10,718 nt of DNA from Natrinema soli (GTDB lineage: Archaea; Halobacteriota; Halobacteria; Halobacteriales; Natrialbaceae), in the NCBI RefSeq assembly GCF_028618695.1, contig NZ_JAQIVI010000006.1:29830-40547 (forward strand), read 5' to 3'. The position numbers and the translations under genes are program-made. The notes below the pieces were generated by a model. The model did not search any database, was not told where the DNA came from, and saw nothing but the letters and a program-made list of their open reading frames with translations. Shown here piece by piece: positions 1 to 8,322 of this stretch. The first letter of the stretch is position 1, and every line of letters starts with the position of its first letter.

Positions 1-15
1 TCGGTCAGCAACGAG

Positions 16-783
16 ATGATCGACTTCCACGATCTCACCCCTTCCGAGCAAACGTTCCTGACGACGGCCCAGACTGGCGAAGACGGGGGCTACTCGGAGT
101 TTTTGCTCGAAGTCAATGAGTGGTCGAAACCACTCGCACTCCACGTGAACGACTACGAAGTCTCCGTCCTCGACGATGACCTCGATCCGTGGGAGTATCT
201 CGCCGAGAACCGGTATATCGACGTCGACGACGCCGGATACCTTGCCGCAGAGGACCGACTCGATGAGTACGAGATTCCGAAGGCGGTGCTCGAGGAGGTG
301 GATCTGGATGAGATCGACAAGGAGCCCGAGACCGACGAGGCGGTCGTCGAGCACGCCGATCGGGAGCGAGCCGATGTGGAGACCGAATATCACGAAAGAG
401 ACGTTAGTGAGACTGTTGAGGCCAGTCAAGGAGCGACAGCAGCTGCAGATGAGGGAGCGGAGGAACCGCATGAAGAAGCAGTAGAAGAACCGCATGAGAA
501 GGTAGCAGAGGATTTGCGTGCTGAAGCGGCAGAAGATCGAGGCGACGATCTCTCCACGATCTCTGGAGTCGGCGAGACGTACGCAGGATATCTCGCCGAC
601 GCAGGTGTCGAGACGGTTGGCGAGCTCGCTGTGGCAGATATTGGGTCTCTTTCAGAGGAGACGTCGATCCCGCTCACACTGCTTGATGAGTGGGCTGATG
701 CTGCCAGCACGATGTGTGAACCGGAGACCGCGAGTGGTGACGCTTTTTCGACCACGGAGGTGACAACCGATGCAGACGACTGA
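16..783 (+). CDS. Acidic helix-hairpin-helix domain protein (may extend 5' of the window)
   Basis: I do not recognise the family of the N-terminal half. Residues about 1-105 are a compact acidic region rich in Leu, Tyr and Asp. Residues about 105-177 are a low-complexity Glu/Ala linker with two copies of EEPHE eight residues apart (149 and 157). Residues about 178-232 read as a helix-hairpin-helix module (ISGVGETYAGYLADAGVETV), a family that usually binds DNA without sequence specificity or mediates protein contacts. The ATG at 16 is used as start, but the frame is open to the left edge with no stop, so the true start may lie outside. The end overlaps the next gene by 14 bases, which implies translational coupling with the large ATPase. 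A role as a DNA-binding accessory subunit of that ATPase is inferred from this coupling and the HhH module; it is not shown directly. Confidence 0.85.
   Translation: MIDFHDLTPSEQTFLTTAQTGEDGGYSEFLLEVNEWSKPLALHVNDYEVSVLDDDLDPWEYLAENRYIDVDDAGYLAAEDRLDEYEIPKAVLEEVDLDEIDKEPETDEAVVEHADRERADVETEYHERDVSETVEASQGATAAADEGAEEPHEEAVEEPHEKVAEDLRAEAAEDRGDDLSTISGVGETYAGYLADAGVETVGELAVADIGSLSEETSIPLTLLDEWADAASTMCEPETASGDAFSTTEVTTDADD
756..763 (+). promoter_or_regulatory. Ribosome binding site of the ATPase gene
   Basis: GGAGGTGA lies inside the 3' end of the upstream gene, six bases before the ATG at 770. It is a full complement to the 3' end of haloarchaeal 16S rRNA. It fixes the start of the large ATPase and supports re-initiation at the 14-base overlap. 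Confidence 0.8.
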
Positions 784-3700
784 GAAAACCGAGAGTACCC
801 CCAACAGCGATGCTGAGTCGCTCGAGTGGATCGTTGCAGAGGACGAGCAAGTGAAGCAGGTCTCCGACCTGGACGTGCAGTGGACCGGCACACCACTGTT
901 TCGAGGCGGATTTCGGACGTATTTGGTCGCACTCGGCTTCGTGGCGGTCGCGCTCGCTCTGGCGACCGAGAGCATCGCCGGGGTCACAACAGGACCGTCG
1001 CTCGTCGGACTCGAGCCCTACACGCTCGAGACAGCACTCATCACTGCCGAGATTCCACTCTGGTGGCTGAGTGCTGTCCCCATTCTGGTTGGTCTGACAG
1101 GCATCGCGATCGGTGTGCGTCCGATTGTTCGGGCGCTTCGCACGACGTACGTCCTCACGTCGAAGAAACTCTACGTCCGCACGCGGGGAATTCGTGGCGA
1201 TGGGTTCACGAAACTCCCGCTCGACCGTGTCGTCGACACCACTTTGCAGCAGTCCCCTATCGGCCAGCTGCTGTCGTATGGCACTGTCACGTTCAGTACG
1301 TTCGACCACACGTCGCCCGAAATTCAGTGCTGGGCGATCGAGGACCCAACAGAGCTTCACGAACGAGTGCTCGAACTCGAAGCCTCCGCTGCCTCGCCAC
1401 TTGAGCGTAAACAAGAGTACATCCGAGTTGTGCCGTCGACAGGCGAGCGAGCGCCACCGGAAGTCATCAACCAGGTCCGTCCCTTGCACGACGTCCGACG
1501 AGGTGGGCTATCGTGGTGGCAACAGCTCAACCCGCTTTCGGATCCCGACCCGCTCACGTTCGAGTTTGTGATTTACAGCGACGGGACGGATTCGCCGATC
1601 GAATTCTACTACACCTGCGAGCAACACCTGTCCACGCTCTATGACCGGCTCAACTCGGCCTACCCCGACTCCGTGGAAATCGAGCGTGTGACTGTTGACT
1701 TTGCGGAGAAGCTCATCACTCCACAGCAGTACTCGTACGACGAGTTCGAGACCGCCCTCGAGAACGGCACGCTCCAGTGTACGCCCGCGGAAGTCGAGGC
1801 GCTTGTTCGTGTCCGTGGCTCCAAACCGACGCTTGCTGATGGAGGAGCGACGGCCATCAGCGAGCAGGTCGATCGAGACAGCACTGCCGAAGAGAGCACC
1901 AGTACGGAGGAGTCCGATTCCAATCTCCCACTCGGCACGCAACTCCCGAGTGTTGACCTCGATACACTCCGTGCGAAAGAGGAGGCAGAAAACCGCGATC
2001 CAGGGTCGCTCACGTTCTCCCTCGAGACGCCAGTCGACACTGGTGAGGGTGTGCTTGCGCGCCCCCATCCGGATGAGGTTGAACCGTATGGGTTGCGGTG
2101 GACCGGCAGTGGAGATCCAATGGCGGCGATCAAGAAGTTCGATGGGCAGATGGGTAAGGACGATCGGACGAAGGCGACCTCACACGCGCCGCTAACCGTG
2201 CTGATCGATCACTTTGCAAGCACGGATCACCCGATCGTCTTCCAGGCCGCGTTCGAAGGCGAGCCCGATCTGACGAAAGAGGGTGAATACCACATCGACG
2301 AAATCGAACAGGGGCGTGAGACGCTATGGGGTGAAGCCGCCATAGCCCTTGAAGAGCTTCTACGCGGTCCAAAGAATAGCGAGTTGTCCTCGTCGCGGTC
2401 AGAGTCACTCAGTGAATCTCGATCTAAGCGCATCGACGAAGTCAAAAACGAAGACTGGGGACATACGTTCACGACCAACCTGCGGGCGGTGACTGTCCCT
2501 ACGAACTCGTCTCTGAGCGATACATCCGAAATCGAACACGACCTCCGGAACCTGAGTACCGTGTTCGATCCGCTTGCGGGTGACTACTACAAACTCGAGA
2601 GCGAAACCCTCCACGAGAAAGGAGTTCTTGAGCGAAGCAGGCGCAAGCAGTCGCGACGCTGTTTCAATCGGTTTCTCGAGGGTGAGGTCGTCGCTGGTGG
2701 GCGGGTGAGCCGCTCCGAACCCGACCTCCATCTCGATCCCGCCGAACTCTGCAACATGATCATCGTCCCCAGTACCGAGCATTTGACTGATGAAGCAGTC
2801 AAAGAGACGCACGCGAATCCCGAAAGCCGCACGGCCCTCCCCGGGTTGGACACCGCACAACGCCGCCAGTACACCACGGGAATGGTTCTCGGCCAGGACG
2901 CTAACAGTGCCGTCGAGGGGCCGCTTCGGTTACCACCGAACCGTCAGTCGCGCCACTGGTTGCTTTGTGGCGCGACTGGCTCTGGGAAAAGCCAAGTCAC
3001 GTACCACATGTTGCGCTCACTCGCCGAGACGACACCAGGGCCGAACGTCCTCTTCGACCCGAAAGGCGACAACATGTGTAAGAACTACCTGATGGCCCAC
3101 TACAAGAGATTCGGGAATCTCGACGACGTGTACTACTTCCGCGAGCCAGGAACACTGCCAGCCATCTCGTTCTTCGATATTCGATCAGCGCTCGAGGGGA
3201 ATGATCGAGAGACAGCAGTCAAGGAGAAAGTCGACCACTTCCACGAACTGATGCGGATGATCATGGGAGCGGAGAAGTACGAACAGGCGTTCGTGGCGAA
3301 CGAAGTTCTGACGTTCCTGATCCAGGCATTGTTCGATCCGAAACACGGTGACGATGTCTTCGGGTTGGATGATCTCGTCGACGCCGCGACGCGAATGCAC
3401 CATCATCAGGAGCTGCCGGAGGTTTCGGAGATCAATGCCGACATCCACGATTCACTCGCCGCGCAGTTCGCAAAGGACGAGAACCAGTTCGACACGACGA
3501 TGGGGGCGGTGATGAACCGGCTGAACAAACTGAAAGAGGATCGCCACCTTCACTGGATGCTTCGACACAAACCCGGTCGCGAAGCCGAATCCACCGGAGA
3601 TGATCTCTACGGCTTCCACCAGCAGGAAACCCACTTCGACTTCAGTGAGTTCCTCGATGAAGATGTCACCATCCTGTTCGACCTCGGCGATCTCACGCTC

Positions 3701-5329
3701 GACGCCCAGCGTGGGTTCACCACAGTGATGTTGAGTGATCTGTGGCACTCGATCCAACGACGGCGGCGGACGAACCCTGAGAATGTGGTCAACGTCATCA
3801 TGGAAGAGGCTGCACCGTTCGTCGCGACTGAACTGGTCGCCGATCAACTGCTCCCTCAGGGTCGATCGTCGGGACTGAGCCTCGGGTTCATCATGCAGTA
3901 TCCCGAGCAGGTCAAGAAGTACCACAATGGGACCGGTGCATACGAGGAACTGCTGACAGAGGTGCATACGAAACTGATTGGTGATATCTCGATGAAGGAT
4001 CGGTTCGCGAAGACGTTCACGCACGACGAGTTGTCTGTGGAGGATGTCCGGAACCGGAACAACCGGATGGCAGCGGGCGAGTGGTTCACGAAACTCGTCT
4101 CCCCTGGGTTCGGTGAGGATCGGCCAGCGCCGTTGACCTTGCACTCGCCCCCGATCATAAGCGGGCACCCAGAAAGCGACGAACCGTTGACGGCGGCCGA
4201 ACAACAACAGTTCGACGAAGAGCTTCTGCCGGAAGTACTCGAGCGGACTGAGGACGAATACGGGTTGTACGTACCGTCCCACGAGGACGCGATGGAGTGG
4301 TCGAATTGGAGCGACACAGATCGGCGGGCTGGCGCACCGCCAGCGTTGGACGAAGATGAGAGTGAAGTGACGGTGGAGTTCGACGAAAAGAGTGAGGACG
4401 CAGACGGCCAGCAGCCGTTCGAGAAGACCAGCCTTGACGATGGGGCCGACGATCAGCACGATGATCGAGACAATAGCAGTAAAGCGGAGGCAGATGTCAG
4501 CGAGATCGATCACAACAGCAGTGAAGAGGAGACTACCGACGACGATCCAGCTGGCGTTGCAAATGGAGCCGCCTTCTTCGATCCATCCACGGACGAAGAG
4601 GAATGTCCAGTCTCGGACGATGAACTCCGGCGGCGGGGGCTCTCGCAAGACGATGCGATCTTCCTCAAACGCGTCCTCGACGCGATGAACCGTGACCTCC
4701 CGGATTACACGCTGTTGGAAGGGATGGAGGAGTTGCAAGAGGACCTTGATGGGGTTGACGTTGATGTGTTGATCGAACTCGAGCTGCTCGAGAGAGAGAA
4801 AGTAGATCGACGACCGTACTATACGGTGCTGCCCGCTGGCCGAGAGCTTCTGGATAAGACAGTCACCGCCCAACCGGGGATTGGTGATCTTGGAGAGAAG
4901 ACGCCACACAAAGTTGGAGTCGAACTCCTGGTGTGCTGGCTCGAGACTTTCGAAGCGGTCGATCGAGTGGAGCGATACTATCAGCAGTCCTCGGAGACGG
5001 TGTTCGACGTTGCCGCGTTCGACGTTGATGACGAACTCGTGTGGGTTGGAGAAGTAGAGATGACGTCAAATAACGCGGAGGCAGTTGTGAGTGATTACGA
5101 GAAGATGGCTGCGGTCGACGCGGATGCCGTGTGGGCATTCCCGTCTCGTGATGACGCTCAAGAGATCGCGAATGTACTCGCCGATGCAGGACGGCTTCCT
5201 GACACCGTGAACGGGCGGGCTGCGCGTTCAATTGTGAAAATCCAAGAGAAGATTGAGCCGTTTGAGGCTGATGGGATGACAACGGTTCAGACGTTCCGGA
5301 AACTCAAAGACGAAGTGACCGACAAATGA
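770..5329 (+). CDS. Membrane-anchored HerA/VirD4-type ATPase with PH-like, winged-helix and PD-(D/E)xK-like domains
   Basis: A 1519-residue DNA-pumping ATPase candidate. Two hydrophobic segments (about residues 50-68 and 98-119) should anchor it in the membrane. Residues about 125-205 (TTYVLTSKKLYVRTRGI onward) resemble the bacterial PH domain type. The motor has Walker A GATGSGKS at 734-741 (Lys740), a hydrophobic strand ending in Asp971 (VTILFDLGDL), a Walker B-like NVIMEEAAPF with Glu1012-Glu1013, a sensor-like FIMQYPEQ (Gln1043), and a TraG/VirD4-like GEWFTKLVSPGF followed by GHPES. An Asp/Glu/Ser-rich linker (about 1180-1275) leads to a probable winged helix (about 1283-1364). The last 155 residues contain FDVAAFD (Asp1413, Asp1418) and GEVEM (Glu1428, Glu1430), a pattern fitting a PD-(D/E)xK nuclease fold. 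The ATPase class is confident. Conjugative coupling protein, HerA-like repair or segregation motor, and packaging motor all remain possible. Confidence 0.93.
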   Translation: MQTTEKTESTPNSDAESLEWIVAEDEQVKQVSDLDVQWTGTPLFRGGFRTYLVALGFVAVALALATESIAGVTTGPSLVGLEPYTLETALITAEIPLWWLSAVPILVGLTGIAIGVRPIVRALRTTYVLTSKKLYVRTRGIRGDGFTKLPLDRVVDTTLQQSPIGQLLSYGTVTFSTFDHTSPEIQCWAIEDPTELHERVLELEASAASPLERKQEYIRVVPSTGERAPPEVINQVRPLHDVRRGGLSWWQQLNPLSDPDPLTFEFVIYSDGTDSPIEFYYTCEQHLSTLYDRLNSAYPDSVEIERVTVDFAEKLITPQQYSYDEFETALENGTLQCTPAEVEALVRVRGSKPTLADGGATAISEQVDRDSTAEESTSTEESDSNLPLGTQLPSVDLDTLRAKEEAENRDPGSLTFSLETPVDTGEGVLARPHPDEVEPYGLRWTGSGDPMAAIKKFDGQMGKDDRTKATSHAPLTVLIDHFASTDHPIVFQAAFEGEPDLTKEGEYHIDEIEQGRETLWGEAAIALEELLRGPKNSELSSSRSESLSESRSKRIDEVKNEDWGHTFTTNLRAVTVPTNSSLSDTSEIEHDLRNLSTVFDPLAGDYYKLESETLHEKGVLERSRRKQSRRCFNRFLEGEVVAGGRVSRSEPDLHLDPAELCNMIIVPSTEHLTDEAVKETHANPESRTALPGLDTAQRRQYTTGMVLGQDANSAVEGPLRLPPNRQSRHWLLCGATGSGKSQVTYHMLRSLAETTPGPNVLFDPKGDNMCKNYLMAHYKRFGNLDDVYYFREPGTLPAISFFDIRSALEGNDRETAVKEKVDHFHELMRMIMGAEKYEQAFVANEVLTFLIQALFDPKHGDDVFGLDDLVDAATRMHHHQELPEVSEINADIHDSLAAQFAKDENQFDTTMGAVMNRLNKLKEDRHLHWMLRHKPGREAESTGDDLYGFHQQETHFDFSEFLDEDVTILFDLGDLTLDAQRGFTTVMLSDLWHSIQRRRRTNPENVVNVIMEEAAPFVATELVADQLLPQGRSSGLSLGFIMQYPEQVKKYHNGTGAYEELLTEVHTKLIGDISMKDRFAKTFTHDELSVEDVRNRNNRMAAGEWFTKLVSPGFGEDRPAPLTLHSPPIISGHPESDEPLTAAEQQQFDEELLPEVLERTEDEYGLYVPSHEDAMEWSNWSDTDRRAGAPPALDEDESEVTVEFDEKSEDADGQQPFEKTSLDDGADDQHDDRDNSSKAEADVSEIDHNSSEEETTDDDPAGVANGAAFFDPSTDEEECPVSDDELRRRGLSQDDAIFLKRVLDAMNRDLPDYTLLEGMEELQEDLDGVDVDVLIELELLEREKVDRRPYYTVLPAGRELLDKTVTAQPGIGDLGEKTPHKVGVELLVCWLETFEAVDRVERYYQQSSETVFDVAAFDVDDELVWVGEVEMTSNNAEAVVSDYEKMAAVDADAVWAFPSRDDAQEIANVLADAGRLPDTVNGRAARSIVKIQEKIEPFEADGMTTVQTFRKLKDEVTDK

Positions 5330-5423
5330 TATATGGGCCAGGGTGCGGTTTACACTTGGAGATATGTGTCGTTTCGGCCTCCGTATCGCAGTACACGCCT
5401 CTCAGCGACCGTAGGAGGTTTTT
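5330..5423 (+). promoter_or_regulatory. Intergenic leader of the primase operon with strong ribosome binding site
   Basis: This 94-base gap separates the ATPase gene from the primase genes. AGGAGGT (GGAGG at 5414-5418) sits five bases before the ATG at 5424 and decides that start. Weak TATA-like candidates are TATATGG just after the ATPase stop and TTTACA near 5349. Neither is strong enough to name a promoter, so the primase genes may have their own promoter or be read through from the ATPase gene. Confidence 0.6.
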
Positions 5424-6350
5424 ATGAGTTGGCGACAAGCAACTTGCGACGAGATCTACGCGTTCTACACTGAGGAGTTTCCCGAGTACATAGACCAGTT
5501 GCCGCCGTTTATCACACCAACGGCACCGAAAGAGTTCGGGATCAGCTTCCGCGAGCGTCATCCGATCCGCAAAGCGGAGCGCCCCGATCGCGACTTCATT
5601 CGACGGCCGACGTGGCGTACCGACTCAGATGGCGAGCCGATTGCACAGAACTTCAGCGATTTCGAGGAACTCGTCTCGTTCATCCAATCTCCTGCACGGT
5701 ACGACCCGTTCCAGGGAAGTGAGTACGCCTTGGCTGATCCCGATCTGCTCGAGAAGAGTGATCCGATTTCGGATGGCGTCTACTACGGGTTAGACAACTG
5801 GGACCGACCGTGGGTCCTTGCGGTTGATATCGATGCGAAAGACATCGCGACAGCACGCGCTGAACGCGAACTTGACGAGACCGACCTCGAGATCCAATCG
5901 GCAGATACGAGTCGTGACGACACGTTGCTCGCCGAGACTGAGATTCGTGACGCCGACCCGACGGGGTATCCCTACTCGTTCGAGGATATCGACCGTGCGA
6001 TCGAATATGGCTTCGAAACACGAGACCTCTTCACGGAGGTGTTTGCTGCCGAGGAGACGATGGTTATCTACTCTGGTCAAGGCGTCCATGTCTACCTGCT
6101 CGACGACGAGCTTGAATACGGGTACGACGAGAAAAGTCGAGAAGTGCTCAACTACCTCTTGCTCGAGCGCTTTGAGATTCCGATCGATCCGGTTGTGACC
6201 GCCGACCGGAGTCGTCTGCTTCGCGTGCCCTACTCGTTGCACGCTGACGTCTGCCGTGTTGTCCAGCCGATCGAGAGCCCAGCGTTCGATCCGCGAACGG
6301 AAGCCCGACCACAGGTCCTTGAAACGGAGCGTGAACTCACCCATGATTGA
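5424..6350 (+). CDS. Archaeo-eukaryotic primase catalytic subunit (PriS-like)
   Basis: A 308-residue protein with the three catalytic motifs of the archaeo-eukaryotic primase (AEP) superfamily in the correct order. Motif I is VLAVDIDAKD (Asp135, Asp137, metal ligands). Motif II is YSGQGVHVYL (Ser217, His222, nucleotide binding). Motif III is TADRSRLLRVPYSLH (Asp261, third metal ligand, then Arg264 and Arg267). It would make primers, and perhaps extend DNA, for replication of the element. The usual PriS zinc-binding cysteines are not evident. It is shorter than the roughly 350-400 residues common for chromosomal archaeal PriS, and its sequence is divergent, so an element-specific enzyme is more likely than the host primase. 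Its stop codon lies inside the start of the next gene, whose product looks like the large subunit. Confidence 0.88.
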   Translation: MSWRQATCDEIYAFYTEEFPEYIDQLPPFITPTAPKEFGISFRERHPIRKAERPDRDFIRRPTWRTDSDGEPIAQNFSDFEELVSFIQSPARYDPFQGSEYALADPDLLEKSDPISDGVYYGLDNWDRPWVLAVDIDAKDIATARAERELDETDLEIQSADTSRDDTLLAETEIRDADPTGYPYSFEDIDRAIEYGFETRDLFTEVFAAEETMVIYSGQGVHVYLLDDELEYGYDEKSREVLNYLLLERFEIPIDPVVTADRSRLLRVPYSLHADVCRVVQPIESPAFDPRTEARPQVLETERELTHD

Positions 6351-7881
6351 CCCACGAGAGACTGACCGAGATGCCTACCTCGCTGCAGCGATCCCAACCA
6401 ATTACACCGATAACGAGATCGTTCGACTGTTTACCCGCGGGTACGACCGCTACGTCGTCGATAATACACCAGATCGAGAGACACTGCTTTCGGATATCGA
6501 ACGGTTCGGGACTGCTGCGTTCAAGAGCTCCCAGCGTAACCGTCCGCTCAAGTACCCGTTCGTCGATGAGCCCGCCACGCTCGTTTTGCTGGCTACTCTC
6601 AGTACAGTTTGCGTGAGTGAACAACCACGCTTCGAGGACACGCCGCCTCGTCGGAATCAAGTCCTTCACAACATCCGCGAGCTGTTCGCGACCAATCTCC
6701 TCGCACTTGTGCATGAGTACGACGATCCGACGCTCTACCAAGAGATGGCTGAGGTCCTCTACGCGAAAGGCCCCAGTCAGGACGGTCCCCACCCGGGTCG
6801 CGTTTGTACGGGCGTCAAACCGATGCCCGAATTCGACGAGGAGGAGACTGCCGAAAATGAGTCCGATCTCTACGTGGAAATCCCAATGGCGGCTGCCTCT
6901 CGAAAGTGTCTCGCGCGAGCATCCACCGAAGCCACAAGTAGCGATGAGACGGGCGAGATTCGAACGCAGGTCAAGAACAACCATCTCTACGTTCCGCTCG
7001 ATCACCTCCATGACACTTATCGATCGTACGCAAAGCGGTGTTTTGGCCGGTTACAGGCAGTCCAAGAGGATGAACTCGGCGAGCCACAACGCAAGTGGCT
7101 CCGAGACCACGAGACGGCGATCTCCGAGCGGACTGACTACGCCCTCGAGATCGGCCAGTACGAGAAGGTGTGGAAAAACTGGGATCAAGGCGAGCAGATC
7201 GTCCGACTGCTCCAAAATGCGGTGCGAGCGTCACCCCAGACTCAGATCGGTGAGTTTCATACTGCTCAGGAGTTGTCCGACGCGCTCGAGGTATACGAAC
7301 CAGAAAACGAGAGTGAACGAGCCCAGCTCACACAGCTGTCGACCCCTCGAAGTGTAGGGAACTCGCTTGCAGATCACTCATCACATCGATCGGTGACAGT
7401 CGATCGGAGTGACCGAGTCAATACGTATCGGATCGGCCACTCGGGTGGTGGATCGCGGCCACTCGAAATTACGGACCTCGAAGACCTGTTTGAACTACCT
7501 TGTCTTGCTGCGATGGATGAGCGGCTCCAAGAGGAGAAACCAGTCCGAAAAGACCTCTTCAACCTCGTTCGGATGGTAATGTGGCTCCCGCAGTACCGCG
7601 AGAAATCCGTTGACGCGATCACCGATGAACTCAAAGATCTGTTCAGCCGGTGGCCATGGTTCGATCCAGAGATCACTGCCTACCAGATCAAGTACGAAGC
7701 CCGACGGGGCGATCGTGGCATTGGCCCCGACGGGAGCACACCCCTGCCGATGAATTGTAATAATGACGATATGCAGCGGTACTGTATCGGCAAAGAGCAG
7801 TGCCCCTACTCAATCTATGGTAGCCTCCCATTCCCCGACGACATGTACGACCAACTCGAGCAGACTGACGATTATTTCTGA
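6343..7881 (+). CDS. Primase-associated protein with PriL-CTD-like four-cysteine domain
   Basis: A 512-residue protein starting at the ATG at 6343, which overlaps the primase gene by eight bases (ATGATTGA). Earlier in-frame starts (6256, GTG 6331) lie inside the primase gene and are less likely. The first 370 residues are mostly helical and charged and I cannot assign them. Residues about 380-500 resemble the C-terminal domain of the primase large subunit: LPCLAAM (Cys387), a helical stretch with LVRMVMWLPQY, then MNC (Cys472), YC (Cys481) and CPYS (Cys487). In PriL four such cysteines hold a 4Fe-4S cluster needed for primer initiation. It probably forms the regulatory subunit of a heterodimer with the upstream PriS-like enzyme. 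The cysteine spacing (85, 9, 6) is tighter at the end than in cellular PriL. Cluster binding is inferred from the motif. Confidence 0.85.
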   Translation: MIDPRETDRDAYLAAAIPTNYTDNEIVRLFTRGYDRYVVDNTPDRETLLSDIERFGTAAFKSSQRNRPLKYPFVDEPATLVLLATLSTVCVSEQPRFEDTPPRRNQVLHNIRELFATNLLALVHEYDDPTLYQEMAEVLYAKGPSQDGPHPGRVCTGVKPMPEFDEEETAENESDLYVEIPMAAASRKCLARASTEATSSDETGEIRTQVKNNHLYVPLDHLHDTYRSYAKRCFGRLQAVQEDELGEPQRKWLRDHETAISERTDYALEIGQYEKVWKNWDQGEQIVRLLQNAVRASPQTQIGEFHTAQELSDALEVYEPENESERAQLTQLSTPRSVGNSLADHSSHRSVTVDRSDRVNTYRIGHSGGGSRPLEITDLEDLFELPCLAAMDERLQEEKPVRKDLFNLVRMVMWLPQYREKSVDAITDELKDLFSRWPWFDPEITAYQIKYEARRGDRGIGPDGSTPLPMNCNNDDMQRYCIGKEQCPYSIYGSLPFPDDMYDQLEQTDDYF

Positions 7882-8006
7882 CGATACAGCCGAAAATTCT
7901 TGATCGAAAGCACCTGTTCACAGCTCTATTATTTCGGTGGATATCATAAGATCTAAAGACAGAGTATGAGCGTCTTTTCTCACGCAACCATACAAGATAT
8001 GAAATA

Positions 8007-8021
8007 TATTTATTGTAAATA
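8007..8021. repeat. AT-rich palindrome
   Basis: TATTTA-ttg-TAAATA, a perfect six-base inverted repeat around a three-base spacer in the most AT-rich part of the intergenic region. It could be a regulator site, a promoter element readable in both directions, or part of a melting region. Confidence 0.55.
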
Positions 8022-8039
8022 CAACCTCAATGACTACAT

Positions 8040-8269
8040 CCCGTCGGGCATTTTCTGAGCCCTAAAACTGCTAAAAACCCGATTTGATCCAAATTCCCCC
8101 GTTCTTTTCCAACAACTTGTTGGGGATCCTACAGTCAACTAATTTTCATTAATTTGCTGATTCAGCCGATACCAGCGGTTTGACCCCCTCGTCGAGCATT
8201 TTCAGGCTTCTTCCCCGAAAACGGCGGCTCGTCGAGCATGTTGTTACAGCCTTAGATATGCCCGACGGG
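8040..8269. repeat. Four copies of the near-palindromic motif CYCGTCGRGCAT (iteron-like)
   Basis: The copies are CCCGTCGGGCAT at 8040-8051, CTCGTCGAGCAT at 8188-8199 and 8228-8239 (starts exactly 40 apart), and an inverted copy ATGCCCGACGGG at 8258-8269. Each has a nine-base core that is a palindrome with one unpaired centre base (CCCG-T-CGGG or CTCG-T-CGAG). The outer pair differ from the inner pair only by compensating changes that keep the palindrome. The outer copies form a 14-base perfect inverted repeat (8038-8051 against 8258-8271). Such symmetry suggests sites for a dimeric DNA-binding protein. Confidence 0.65.
8109..8123. repeat. Palindrome CCAACAA-c-TTGTTGG
   Basis: Perfect seven-base inverted repeat with a single centre base, lying between the first and second iteron-like copies. 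It could be an operator or a cruciform-forming element of the candidate origin. Confidence 0.55.
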
Positions 8270-8308
8270 ATTTTAAAGAGATATGAGGCCGCAAAACAGG
8301 TCGTGAAT

Positions 8309-8322
8309 GACGAAAAATCGTC
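8309..8322. repeat. Hairpin GACGA-aaaa-TCGTC at the edge of the purine-rich block
   Basis: Five-base inverted repeat around AAAA. It marks the change from base-balanced sequence to the strongly purine-biased stretch on its right. It may be coincidental. Confidence 0.35.

Noticed and set aside
3452..4909. 485-codon minus-strand frame antisense to the ATPase
   Set aside because: A typical GC-rich shadow frame. The plus-strand gene covers it with clear ATPase motifs.
6952..6968. GATTCGAAC-like sequence resembling a tRNA T-arm on the minus strand, possible attachment site
   Set aside because: It lies inside the coding sequence of the primase-associated protein and no cloverleaf can be built around it.
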